From: Mercenaria mercenaria
Taxonomy: Eukaryota > Mollusca > Bivalvia > Venerida > Veneridae
Length of the DNA stretch: 64,000 bases
NCBI RefSeq assembly: GCF_021730395.1
Contig: NC_069361.1
Location: forward strand, 70,875,001-70,939,000
Direction: 5' to 3'
The first letter of the stretch is position 1. Every line of letters starts with the position of its first letter. Positions 34,497 to 46,476 of the stretch are shown in pieces. A model generated the notes under the pieces. That model was not told the DNA's origin and searched no databases. It saw only the letters and a list, made by a program, of their open reading frames with translations. Made by a program: the position numbers and the translations under genes.

Positions 34497-35894
34497 TAAT
34501 AATGGCAACATTTCTAGGCCTTTATTGTAAGCCACTAGACTTCTGTAACGATAAATGTTTAATGTATTAAGGGGAATATACTCTTTTTAGTTTTGTAATG
34601 TGGCATTCCTTGACCACCGTATCTTTTCTTATGCACTACTTTGTAAACAAACTAAATAATGTGTTTTAGCTCACATATGCGAAATGAAAAGCAAGACAGT
34701 GAACTTATTTCACATTCTTTCTTTAAATTAGAATCTGTAGGACATTGTAAATGTTTGGACAAAGTGAAGCACTATTATTTTCGCACCAAAAAGTCTTAAT
34801 TGTTGACTTTGAATGTACACAAGAAGTCTTATGTAATTCAACAATAACTTTCTTGTTTCAGTTTTTCTCATTTTTATTTTAGTGAGCAATCCTTTGTGTA
34901 CTTATAACAGTTGAAACAGTATTCATTTCATTTACCAAAACCTTGTACTTTTTTGCAGGTAAATTTTATAATACCCCATCCACTTTTTTCTAATTTCAAA
35001 GTATGCGTCCCCTTAAACGGTTTCACATTTGGCTGCATGGCATTAAATTTTGATACGCCGCTCCAAATCGCACAACATGGTTTCAGTATGCATTAGACGG
35101 CGCCAAACTAATGAATCGTTTCACTTTACACTGCACGAACTCATGTTGCGTTAAACGTCTTCACATTGGACTGCATGGCATCAAGTTTTAATACACCGCT
35201 CTAAATTACACAAAGCGGTGTCAATATGCATTAAACAGCGTCAAGTTGTAATAAATCATTTCATCTTACACTGCACGTACTCACGTTGTGTTAAACGGGT
35301 TCACTTTGAGCTGCATGGTATCATGTTTTGATGGATGATTTCATATTACTGTGCATCGCAACAAGGTTTTCAATGCATCGTTCCATGTTTAAATGGATGG
35401 AATGAAGTTTTGTATTAAATGGTTTCAAAATACAATGTGTTGAATGTAAATAGATTGGACGGGATGGAGTTTTAGACTAGACGGCATTGAAATGCGCTGC
35501 AGTGACTGACTTGCTTATGAATGGATTGTATATTTACTAATTTTGGCGGTAACGGCCGCCCATAGACATCCATAACGTTTTACGGACGTGTTGTAAATCG
35601 GGAAAAGGCAAAATAACTTCTTGCAGGGATATTCCACAAGGCAAATAATACAGTGGAAATTATTGCTTACATGCAGCTAAGATTTACGTCAACTTTGTCT
35701 ACCACAGTCGAAAGTGTCACTATTTTGACATAGAAAGTGACTTGAAAATTTTGATATCGTTAATTTGCAGCTGGTTTATACTGAGTTTTTCCCAAGTTGG
35801 GTCAATTCAGTTCAGGTCGTATTTTATTTGGACAAGTTATCAAATAAATAGTTTGGATGTACAATAAACTGATCCGATCGAAAGCTTCATTATT

Positions 35895-36600
35895 TTCCTT
35901 CGCCGAAGGCGGGTAAAATATAGTTTGAGAGGCGCCTATCCGTCAGTCCGTCTTTACGTACGTCCGCCCAACCGTGCCATATCTGTGACTTGGTACAGCG
36001 TGTGATGCAACTACTATAGGGAAATAGCATTCTGCAAGTTTCACTCAGACTGTCTGAGCAAGATAAAATTTATGGTCTTTTGTGCATATACATATTTATA
36101 ACATAGATATATTTTATTCAATTTTCCAAGAGTCATATCTCAGACATGGTTTGAAGGATTTCAATAAAACATTATAAAAATGTTAATTGCTATAGAGGAA
36201 TGCGGTCTTGCAAGTTACTGTCAGATTGCTTGAAAGACAAAAAGATAATGGCCCTTATGATTGTATTATAGTGTTTTCTGTCCATCTGGAGTCATATTGC
36301 ACATGTTTTGAAGAATTTCAACAAAAACATGATAAAAATATTAATTGCTGTTGAAATATGGAAAAGCAGCTCTGAGAGTTTCAGTCGGATTGTGTTAAGA
36401 AGGCAAGATTAATGGCCCTTTGTACTTGCATATATATACAAATATATATAAGTTTTCAGTTCATTTTCTGCCCGTCTGGGGTCATATCTGATTTCAATAA
36501 AATATGGTAATATTAATTGTTAAAAAACTACTGGGAAATGCGGATCTGCAAATTTCAGTGAAACTGCTTGGGGAAGACAAGATTTGTTGTCCTCATTACG
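35895..36600 (+). mobile_element. Truncated tandem-repeat element (CCTTCGCCGAAGG end)
   Basis: Starts with the palindrome CCTTCGCCGAAGG and GTCCGTC-like bases, then about four degenerate units of roughly 165 bp with GGTTTGAAGGATTTCAATAAA and GATTGCTTGAAAGACAA. The 5' side resembles the other tandem-repeat elements; no matching 3' end was found. Confidence 0.5.
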
Positions 36601-36639
36601 TATATAGGGCATTTCTTTGTAAACGACAAAGGTCAATTT

Positions 36640-37320
36640 TTGTTATGCGATATTGTGACCAAAGCTTAGTACACATGTAGCTTTCTTTTGGCTTGAGGTA
36701 CAGTATGCTGTCTGGTCACTGGGGTCAAGTGCAAGGTCGCTGATACTGTCACTGAACATAGAAAATTGTTTTGATAACTTTATATTTTGGAATCTTGCAG
36801 AGACCATGGCTTTTGTCATAGTTTGGGTTGGTTGGGTAAAGATCAAGATCATTGTTACTAAAAAACAGAAAACTAGCTTTCTCGCAATAACTTTAGGCAG
36901 GATTGAGATAGGTAGACGAAACACTGTCAATAGGCAAGTATCATAGAGACCAATATTTGCAGTTGCATTAGCTGGGTCAAGGTCTTTGTTACTAATTATA
37001 AAAAAAACATGGTTTCCGTTCAGTAAGTTAGTTAGAAATGAGAAATTGCGATCAAGCTTTGTATAACGGGTAGCTTTCATGGAAACCAAAATTCAGTTTC
37101 ATTTTGGCTTGTTTTGGTCAAGGTCTAGGTCAGTGTTACAAAAGTATAACAAACTATTATTGGTCATAATGAGACATAAAAATCCTTACAAATAAGTTGG
37201 TACTAATGTATCTTGTAGAGACCAAGGCTCATTTGCAGTTTGGTTTATTTAGGTCAAGGTCATTGTTACGGATGTACTTAAAATATAAAATGCCTTTCAC
37301 TCTGTACATTCTTTTTCTTG
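36640..37320 (+). repeat. Degenerate tandem repeat with GGTCAAGGTCATTGTTAC
   Basis: About four units of roughly 150-170 bp, sharing TGTTACTAA, GTAGAGACCA and GGTCAAGGTC. The 148-codon open frame on the minus strand across it is repeat-derived. No bounded ends were seen. Confidence 0.5.
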
Positions 37321-37345
37321 AAATGTTTAAGCTGTTTCAATTAAA

Positions 37346-39164
37346 AACAAGAAGCTGCGTTCAATAAACGCCTGGTGCCCCAGTGGCATCCTTTTCGATA
37401 GATTTTGCACCCAAGTCCAAAACGAGGTCAAGGTCAAGGTCAAACTGAGGTCAGGTGATGTCTGAAGATGAGGAATGGTCACATGTTACATTTGCATTAA
37501 TATCAAGTCATTCTAGTAAGGGGTATTGATGCTAGACGAAACGGTCCCATTTGGTTAACCAAGAGATGGCCCATATAAAGCAACTGAAGTCCAAAACGAG
37601 GTCAAGGTCAAGGTCAAACTGAAGTCAGGTGATGTTTGAAAATGAGGAATGGTCAAAGTTTACATCTGTATTGGTATCAATTCATTCTTGTAAGGGGTAT
37701 TGATGCTAGACGAAACGGTCCGATTTGGTTAACCAAGAGATGGCCCATATAAAGCAACCTAAGTCCAAAATGAGGTCAAGGTCAAGGTCAAACTGAGGTC
37801 AGGTGATGTTTGAAAATGAGGAAAAGTCAAAGTTTACATCTGTATTAGTATCAATTCATTCTTGTAAGGGGTATTGATGCTAGACGAAACGGTCCCATTT
37901 GGTTAACCAAGAGATGGCCCATATAAAGCAACCTAAGTCCAAAATGAGGTCAAGGTCAAACTGAGGTCAGGTGATGTTTGAAGATGAGGAATGGTCAAAG
38001 TTTACATCTGTATTAGTATCAATTCATTCTTGTAAGGGGTATTGATGCTAGACGAAACGGTCCCATTTGGTTAACCAAGAGATGGCCCATATAAAGCAAC
38101 CTAAGTCCAAAATGAGGTCAAGGTCAAACTGAGGTCAGGTGATGTTTGAAGATGAGGAATGGTCAAAGTTTACATCTGTATTAGTATCAATTCATTCTTG
38201 TAAGGGGTATTGATGCTAGACGAAACGGTCCCATTGGTTAACCAAGAGATGGCCCATATAAAGCAACCTAAGTCCAAAATGAGGTCAAGGTCAAACTGAG
38301 GTCAGGTGATGTTTGAAGATGAGGATGGTCAAAGTTTTACATCTGTATTAGTATCAATTCATTCTTGTAAGGGGTATTGATGCTAGACGAAACGGTCCCA
38401 TTTGGTTAACCAAGAGATGGCCCATATAAAGCAACCTAAGTCCAAAATGAGGTCAAGGTCAAACTGAGGTCAGGTGATGTTTGAAGATGAGGAATGGTCA
38501 AAGTTTACATCTGTATTAGTATCAATTCATTCTTGTAAGGGGTATTGATGCTAGACGAAACGGTCCCATTTGGTTAACCAAGAGATGGCCCATATAAAGC
38601 AACCTAAGTCCAAAATGAGGTCAAGGTCAAACTGAGGTCAGGTGATGTTTGAAGATGAGGAATGGTCAAAGTTTACATCTGTATTAGTATCAATTCATTC
38701 TTGTAAGGGGTATTGATGCTAGACGAAACGGTCCCATTTGGTTAACCAAGAGATGGCCCATATATAGAAACCTAAGTCCAAAATGAGGTCAAGGTCAAAC
38801 TGAGGTCAGGTGATGTTTGAAGATGAGGAATGGTCACAGTTTATATCTGTATTAGTATCAAGTCATTCTTGTAAGGGGTACTGATGCTAGACGAAACGGT
38901 CCCATTTGGTTAACCAAGAGATGGCCCATATAAAGCAACCTAAGTCCAAAATGAGGTCAAGGTCAAACTGAGGTCAGGTGATGTCTGAAGATGAGGAATG
39001 GTCACAGGTTACATCTGCGTAAGACTAAAGTCATTCCAGTAAGGGGTATTGATGCTAGATGAAACGGTCCTATTTGGTTAACCTCGTACTGACGGACGAA
39101 CGAACGGACGGACAGGACAATCACTATATGCCTCCCGCATCAGTAGATGATGGGGCCATAAAAA
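37346..39164 (-). mobile_element. Helentron-like element D1 (about 170-bp units)
   Basis: The left side has AACAAGAAGCTGCGTT and a hairpin GCGTTCAATAAACGC, then GGTGCCCC. The right side has an ACGGACGGAC tract and GGGGCCATAAAAAC. About ten units of 167-177 bp contain GAGGTCAAGGTCAAACTGAG and GCCCATATAAAGCAACCTAA. Units from about 37760 to 38760 are nearly identical. The number of AAGGTC steps varies between units by exactly one 6-bp step. Confidence 0.78.
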
Positions 39165-39359
39165 CTTGAGTAAGGAATAAGACAATTGGAACAAACTAAG
39201 ATCCGTTTAGAAAATATGTTTTTGTAGGCAGAGAATAATTCTTCAAAGAAGAAACCTTATCCCGTTCGGCAGGGATTAGCTTATTGATACCTAAATCTCC
39301 TTCAATATATATCAGATTCGATGATCAGTTTATCTCTTTTTACAGCCTCCTGCTATTTT

Positions 39360-39409
39360 ACGAACTGTGGTGGCCTAAGTAAGGCGCCTGCCCCGTAATC
39401 GGAGTGTGT

Positions 39410-39445
<36 letters not shown>

Positions 39446-39545
39446 CGGAGTACCAAGCCATGACCGAGGGGGTCTTATCACTGAAGAGAGACTGGTCGAG
39501 TCGCCAGCTACTTTAATACTGGTAACCTGTTGCCTACTTGTCTGA
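39360..39545 (+). mobile_element. SINE-like piece carrying a 35-base G run
   Basis: GTGGCCTAAGTAAGGCGCCT looks like an A box and GTCGGAGTACC like a decayed B box. Between them lies an uninterrupted G tract at 39410-39444. Assembly length of such a run is unreliable. Confidence 0.4.
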
Positions 39546-39648
39546 CATAACAAATAGAAACCGAAAGAGTAATGCTATTCAATGTCTGTATGTGTTTTAT
39601 AAGCCAAGCAGGGTTGACCGTTCTGCAAGGGCTGGCACTACAATAAAT

Positions 39649-40517
39649 AACAAGAGCTGTCACTATTGCCGAAGCATGCCCAAGAATGCTACAGATATCT
39701 GCCCAAAAAGAAGAAACGCATCATTTTGTGACCTTGACCCAAGAGACCAGGGTCATAAGCGTGACACACCTCAATATGGTTAACATTTGTGTCAAATTAT
39801 TTTCAAATCCCTTGATAAATGGCAGTTATTGACCAAACAAGAAACACCTTTGACTTCTAAGTGTGACCTTGACCTTGGAGCTAGGGGTCTATGTCTTGCG
39901 CATGAAACGTCATCTCAATATAGGGAACATTTGTGCAAAGTAATTTTAAAATCCCTTCATCAATGGCAGGGTTATGGACCAGACAAGAAACCATGTAAAC
40001 CTTTAACATCAAAAATGTTACCTTGACCTTTATAGAGTTAGGGGTCTGGATCTTGCACATCACAAGTCATCTCATTGTGTGGAACAATTATGCCAAGTAA
40101 TTTCAAAATCCCTTCTTCAATGGCAGTTTTGGGACTGGACACGAAACAGACCCCCCTTTTAGTTTTGACTTCCAAGTGTGACCTAGACCTTTGAGCTAGG
40201 TGTCTGTGTATTATGCAAGAAACGTCGTCTCATTATTGTAAACATTTATGCCAAGTTATTTCAAAATCCCTCAATGGATGGCAGTTATGGTCTGGACTCA
40301 AAACCGACCTTGTTAACCTTTAACCTCTAAATGTGACCTTGACCTTGGAGCTAGGGGTCTGGGTCTTGCTCATGACAGTTTGTCTCATTACGGTGAACAT
40401 TTATGCAGTTATTTTAAAATCCCTTTAGGGATGGCAGAGTTACACTTCTCGACAAGAATTTACACGGACGGACGGACAGTGCGATTTTAATATACCCACC
40501 TTCAGGGGCATAAAAAC
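39649..40517 (-). mobile_element. Helentron-like element E1 (about 155-bp units)
   Basis: The left side is AACAAGAGCTGTCAC then ATGCCC. The right side is ACGGACGGACAG, then GGGGCATAAAAAC. About five units carry TGTGACCTTGACCTTGGAGC, TAGGGGTCT and TTTCAAAATCCCTT. Related units, with other ends, are in the element at 61848. Confidence 0.72.
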
Positions 40518-41552
40518 GATTTCATATTTACTTTTATAGTCATGCAGTTTGCAGAGCTTCTAACAGTGATGCTAAAAATGATCAATCATCAAATTATTCA
40601 ACATCTTATGTACATGTATTGTCAAATCATCATAAAGAACACTGCAGCAACTCTGGGCCACTGGAATGGGAGTTAAATATTCTCCCTACTGAACCCAATG
40701 TGCAGACCTTTTATAAACAAAAATACAACTAAATACAATTTTCTGTAAGATTTATTTGTCACAGAATTACATTATACCAATATTTTGAGAATAAACATAT
40801 GTAACAGAAGTGATTATATTTACAAATGCCAAGATTATGTCCAAATCAAGTGTTTTCCATTGCCTTTACACAATTTACTAAATTATAAAACTGATTACAT
40901 ACAACTTCTACATAAAATAAGATAATAAATCTAACTATTCTGAAACACAACAAGAGCTGTCATAGGAGACGGCGCGCTCGACTATTTCAATGCTGGATAG
41001 TGAAACTGGGCATATCTGAGGAAGCTGGAGCTGACACTAGAATGTTTAATGACTCCAATGGTGGATACAGATATTGCACAATAGCTTGAGTCTGTGTCAA
41101 AAATATTAAGTAATAAGAGAAATAAAGATAAAGTGTATCAAAGCACTAAATAAGTATAATTCTAAGCAAAACGGGGGCAAAATTCATAAAATATTGGTGC
41201 AAAGTGGAATAACTGCTTCAAGTCTGAATCGAATCCATTAAGTAATAACTAAGATATAGTGAAAATGCATCAAAATTAACCTTAAATTCTAAGTAAAAGG
41301 GGGCATAATTCATGAAAAATTGGTAACAGATCTATGCACCTTGTGTCATATGATGTGGGAGTTAAGGCGGAACAAATACTTTAAGTTTGAATCGAATCCA
41401 TTTAGTAATAACTGAGATAGAGTGAAGGTGCATCAAAAATTTAACCTGAAATTCTTAGTAAAAGTTGAGGATAATTCATCAAATATCGGTACCAGAGTTA
41501 TGGACCTTGTGTCATATGATGTGGAACAACTACTTTCAGTTTGAACCAAATC

Positions 41553-43000
41553 CAACTAGAAATTGCTTTTGTAAAAAAGCACGTCTCCCCCAATGCAAAG
41601 TCCTATAGGCAATAAGTCAATAGGGGTCTGGAGCGAAAGTCAAAGAGACACTGATGGTTGGCTGCAATAGGGATCATCTACTTGGCATGTCCAGTCATCC
41701 CGCTAAGTTTCAACACTCTTGGCCTAGTGGTTCTAAAGACACTGTTCAGGCTCCTGTGACTTTGACCTTTGACCAAGTGACCCCAAAATAAATAGGGGTC
41801 ATCTACTCTGCATGTCCAATCATCCTACTAAGTTTCAACATTCTAGGTTAAGTGGTTCTCAAGTTATTTTCCGGAAATGATTTTACATGACCAGGCCCCT
41901 GTGACCTTGACCTTTAATAGACTGACCCAAAACTCAATAGGGGTCATCTACTCTGCATGTCCAATCATCCTATGAAGTTTCAACATTCTGGATCAAGAGG
42001 TTCTCAAGTTATTGATCGGAAATAGTTATCCATGTTCAGGCCCCTGTGACCTTGACCTTTAACGGAGTGACCCCAAAACCAGTAGCGCTCATTTACTCTG
42101 CATGAACAGTCATCCTATGAAGTTTCAACATTCTGGGTTGAGAGGTTCTCAAGTTATTTTCCGGAAACAGTTTTCCATGTTCAGCCTCCTGTGACCTTGA
42201 CCTTTAACGGAGTGACCCCAAAAACAATAGGGGTCATTTACTCTGCATGAACAATCATCCTATAAAGTTTCAACATTCTGGGTCGAGAGGTTCTCAAGTT
42301 ACTGGTCGGAAACGGTTTTCCATGTTCAGGCCCCTGTGACCTTGACCTTTAACAGAGTGACCCCAAAATCAATAGGGGTCATCTACGCTGCATGACCAAT
42401 CATCCTATGAAGTTTCAACATTCTGGGTCAAGTGGTTCTCAAGTTACTGACCGGAAATGGTTTTCAATGTTCATGCCCCTGTGGCCTTGACCTTTAACAC
42501 AGTGACCTCAAAATCAATAGGGGTCATCTACTTTGCATGTACAATCATCCTATGAAGTTTCAACATTCTGGGTTAAGTGGTTCTCTAGTTATTGATCGGA
42601 AATGGTTTTCAATGTTCAGGCCCCTGTGACCTTGACCTTTGACGGAGTGATCCCAAAAACAATAGGGGTCGTCTACTATAAATGACCAATCATCCTATGA
42701 AGTTTCAACATTCTGGGTCAAGTCACTTGACCCAGAATGTTGAAACTTCATAGGATGATTGGTTCTCTAGTTATTGATCGGAAATGGTTTTCAATGTTCA
42801 GGCCCCTGTGACCTTGACCTCTGACAGAGTGACCCCAAAAACAATAGGGGTCGTCTACTCCAGCATCCCTACAACCCTATGAAGTTTGAAGGTTCTAGAT
42901 CAAATGGTTCTCCAGTTATTGATCGGAAATGAAGTGTGACGTACGGACGGACAGGGCAAAAACAATATGTCTCCCCCAGAGGGGGGGGGGGAAGACATAA
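41553..43000 (-). mobile_element. Helentron-like element H1 nested in B1 (about 142-bp units)
   Basis: The left side is ACTAGAAATTGCTTTTGTAA then a GTCTCCC inverted repeat; the right side is ACGGACGGACAG, then CCCCCAGAGGGGG and GACATAATTAG. About nine units contain CCTGTGACCTTGACCTTTAA, GAGTGACCCCAAAA and AGTTTCAACATTCTGGGTCA. Host-repeat sequence continues on both sides (CCAAC before, TAGTAATAA after), which shows the nesting. Confidence 0.75.
42685..42763. repeat. Perfect 39-bp-arm palindrome inside the H1 array
   Basis: One array unit is followed at once by its own reverse complement (centre at 42724, in GGGTCAAGTCACTTGACCC), after which the array resumes with GGTTCTC. Other units in the array do not have this. 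Confidence 0.9.
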
Positions 43001-43335
43001 TTAGTAATAATAATGCATCAAAACTTAAACCTGAAATTCTAAGTAAAAAGGGGGGATAATTCATGAAATATTGGTCGTCAAGTCAATTTTTATTAACTGT
43101 CGGTAGACAATTGGTGTGAGAGTTAGGACCCTTGAGCCAGATGATGTGGGTGATGATGAGGAATAACTATTTTAAGTTTAAAGCAAATCCATCAAGTAAT
43201 TACATAAGATAAGGAGAAAAAAGAGAAAGTGTAAAAAAAAAACTTTAACCAAGGTGGGGACGTGGAGAGACACCGCCCACCAGGGTGTGAGTAGGATAGC
43301 TCTCCATATACTTAATATAGTCGAGCTTAAAAAAA

Positions 43336-44223
43336 TCAGAAATAAAGGGTTACAGAGTGGCAGAGGTATTTCCACTTGGACCATCTAAGTGTCACCTAAA
43401 CAAAATATCAATGACATATTAAACATCACTCTACAATTAAGTCAATTAAGCCTTATCCTTGCCAAAGATAAGAGAGATAAAAGTCTAGCACGGTCCGTCC
43501 TCATTTATCATATATAATGTACTTTTCAAACAGTATTGTTAGCCTAGATAACCTATATATTTCTAAATGTTTAAACAATTTCAACTTGTTCCCAGTCAAA
43601 TATCAGATGTATAGAATAAATTAAGAATGAATGATAAGGTCAACTTTTGCCAGGAGCACTTATCCCATGGGTAGATCCAAATGCATTAATTTTAAAGCTC
43701 CTCCATTGCATTAGACACCAATGCATACTACAACTGCCTCATTATGATGAAGATGTGTTTTAGCTGTTTTTAAAACATGTACAAAGAGAGCCTTTAAGTC
43801 GTCCCTTACAGCTGCACAAGTACAGTATTTAAATTCAACAGGGCCTCCTCTGCCATTCTCCAAATGTAGCTAAATGCTACAAATTCAAAGAACTGGCTAC
43901 AGATTTTTGAAACTGACTACGCAGAATTTATCAAAATGCGGCCAAATTTCAGCAATTCAGCTTCAATTTGGCAGTTTCTCTCAAAAAGTGGCTACAACTT
44001 TCTAAGGCCCAGTTCAATCGCCAGCAAAGCCTTTTAAGTGTGAGGCGATCAATGGCAATGACAATGAACTATTGCAGAAGACAGTTCAGTGTTAACATAC
44101 TGTACTATTCCATTAAATAAGATCTATTGCTTAAAGTAACAAAACTTATCATAACAAGAAAAGCAAAATCATAAAAAAAAGTTTCACTTCCAAAAACTGA
44201 AAATATTAACACTAACAAAGTTT
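43336..44223. other. Non-coding stretch, nothing recognised
   Basis: No exon or bounded repeat was seen. A few short related segments (TGGCTACA, TGCGGCCAAATT) near 43900-44000 may be a relic. Confidence 0.4.
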
Positions 44224-45964
44224 AACAAGAGGACCATGATGGTCCTGAATCGCTCACCTATCCCCACATGACCCAGTGTGAACTGAGTATGACGTCGTTA
44301 TTTCTATTATTTGACACAGTGACCTAGTTTTTGAGCACATGTGACCTAGATATCATCAAGATAAAAAATTCTGACCAATTTTCATGAAGATCCATTCAAA
44401 AATATGGCCCCTAGAGAGGTCACAAGGTTTTTCTATTATTTGACCTAATGACCTCGTTTTTAAAGGCACGTGACCCACTTTTAAACTTGACCTAGATATC
44501 ATCAAGGTGAACATTCTCACCAATTTTCATGAAGATCTCGTGAAAAATATGGCCTCTAGAGAGGTCACAAGGTTTTTTTATTTTTCGACCTACTGACCTA
44601 GTTTTTAAACACAAATGACCCAGTAACGAACTTGACCTAGATATCATGAAGCTGAACATTCTCACCAATTTTCATGAAGATCCATTGAGAAATATGGCCT
44701 CTAGAGAGGTCACAAGGTTTTTCTATTTTTAGACCTACTGACCTAGTTTTTGACCCCACGTGACCCAGTTTCGAATTTGACCTAGATATCATCAAGGTGA
44801 ACATTCTGACCAATATTCATGAAGATCTCATGAAAAATATGGCCTCTAGAGAGGTCACAAGGTTTTTCTATTTTTAGACCTACTGACCTAGTTTTTGACC
44901 GCACGTGACCCAGTTTTGAACCTGACCTAGATATCATCAAGGTGAACATTCTGACCAATTTTCATGAAGATCCATTGAAAAATATGGCCTCTAGAGAGGT
45001 CACAAGGTTTTTCTATTATTTGACCTACTGACCTAGTTTTTGACCGCACGTGACCCAGTTTCGAACTTGATCTAGATATCATCAAGGTGAACATTCTGAT
45101 CAATTTTCATGAAGATCCATTGAGAAATATGGCCTCTAGAGAGGTCACAAGGTTTTTCTATTTTTAGACCTACTGACCTAGTTTTTGACCCCACATGACC
45201 CAGTTTCGAACTTGACCTAGATATCATCAAGGTAAACATTCTGACCAACATTCATGAAGATCTCATGAAAAATATGGCCTCTAGAGAAGTCACAAGGTTT
45301 TTCTATTTTTAGATCTACTGAACTAGTTTTTAATCCCACGTGACCCAGTTTCAAACTTGACCTAGATATCATCAAGATGAACATTCTGACCAATTTTCAT
45401 GAAGATCCATTGAGAAATATGGCCTCTATAGAGGTCACAAGGTTTTTCTATTTTTAGACCTAATGACCTAGTTTTTGACTCCACGTGACCCAGTTTCGAA
45501 CTTGACCTAGATATCATCAAGGTGAACATTCTGACTAATATTCATGAAGATCTCATGAAAAATATGGCCTCTAGAGAGGTCACAAGGTTTTTCTATTTTT
45601 AGACCTACTGACCTAGTTTTTGACCCCATGTGACCCAGTTTCGAACTTGACCTAGATATCATCAAGGTGAATGTTCTGACCAATTTTCATGAAGATCTTA
45701 TGAAATATATGGCCTCTAGAGAGGTCACAAGGTTTTTCTATTTTTAGACCTACTGACCTAGGTTTTGAAGGCACGTGACCCAGTTTCGAACTTGACCTAG
45801 ATATCATCAAGATGAACATTCTGACCAACTTTCATAAAGATCCCACAAAAAATGTGACCTCTAGAGTGGTCACAAGCAAAAGTTTACGGACGGACGCACG
45901 GACGACGGACGCTGCGTGATCACAAAAGCTCACCTTGTCACTAGGTGACAGGTGAGCTAAAAAT
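44224..45964 (-). mobile_element. Helentron-like element A2 (about 145-bp units)
   Basis: Opposite orientation to A1. The left side is AACAAGAGGACCATGATGGT (hairpin), CCTGAATCGCTCACC. The right side is the GGACGG tract, AAGCTCACCTTGTCACTAGG and GGTGAGCTAAAAAT. About eleven units. The first unit has a special GAGTATGACGTCGTTATTTC segment and the last has GTGACCTCTAGAGTGGTCAC, both shared with A3. It lies just downstream of the kelch gene. Confidence 0.82.
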
Positions 45965-46476
45965 AACATCTTATACACTTATCTGACAAACTAGAAATGT
46001 GCAGTGGAAACAAGTGTCAGCTAAAAATAGATTGCCATAAGGGCTTCTTTTTAAACAAATTATGACCAAGCATGACTAATGAAAAAAAATCTGTTTCTCA
46101 GTATAAATTGTTTGCTTATTTCATCCCTCAAAACAGCACTGCGGCATTTTGATCTTTAGATTTACTTGTTTCCTATCTTATACTTGTAATAAACAGAAAA
46201 CAACAACAACATTTTGCCATCCAAGATGGCTAAAACGAAAAAGAAAAAATATCCTACACTAGACTAAATGATAAATTTAAAATTATCAAATATATTATTT
46301 AAACTTAGAAAATTCCTCCTACAACTCTAGAGTTCTGTAGACTTGTTGATCATATACATGTAAACAGTATTTTCTAGAATTCAAGAAGAAAATCTCTGCT
46401 ATGGAATATGCAAATTAAACAATAATATAGAAGAAATCACACTTTGAATGACATCAATGGAGTCACATCAATACAA

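Larger units (their letters stand above)
27995..35565. mobile_element. 7.6-kb block with about 570-bp terminal inverted repeats
   Basis: The left arm 27995-28560 and the right arm 35000-35565 are inverted copies that begin CTATGGGCGG and end CCGCCCATAG. ACAT flanks both ends and may be a 4-bp target duplication. Each arm is itself built of 130-140-bp subrepeats with TGCATGGCAT and CGTTTAACGCAA-type motifs. The interior holds a Helentron-like element and a SINE but no transposase I could recognise. It is probably a large non-autonomous DNA transposon of unknown superfamily. Two independent insertions of one repeat in opposite orientation is the alternative; the flanking ACAT speaks against it. 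Confidence 0.65.
40949..43335 (-). mobile_element. Helentron-like element B1 (GCTCGACTATT ends), interrupted
   Basis: The left side is AACAAGAGCTGTCATAGG, then GCGCTCGACTATT. The right side is AATATAGTCGAGCTTAAAAA. The core units (AATTCTAAGTAAAAGGGGGC, ATAATTCAT) stop at about 41553 and resume at 43001 because another element is inserted. Ends and core are those of the B family (see 56763 and 60386). Confidence 0.72.

Noticed and set aside
36643-37089. 148-codon open frame on the minus strand
   Set aside because: Falls in a degenerate tandem repeat; no domain and no splice context.
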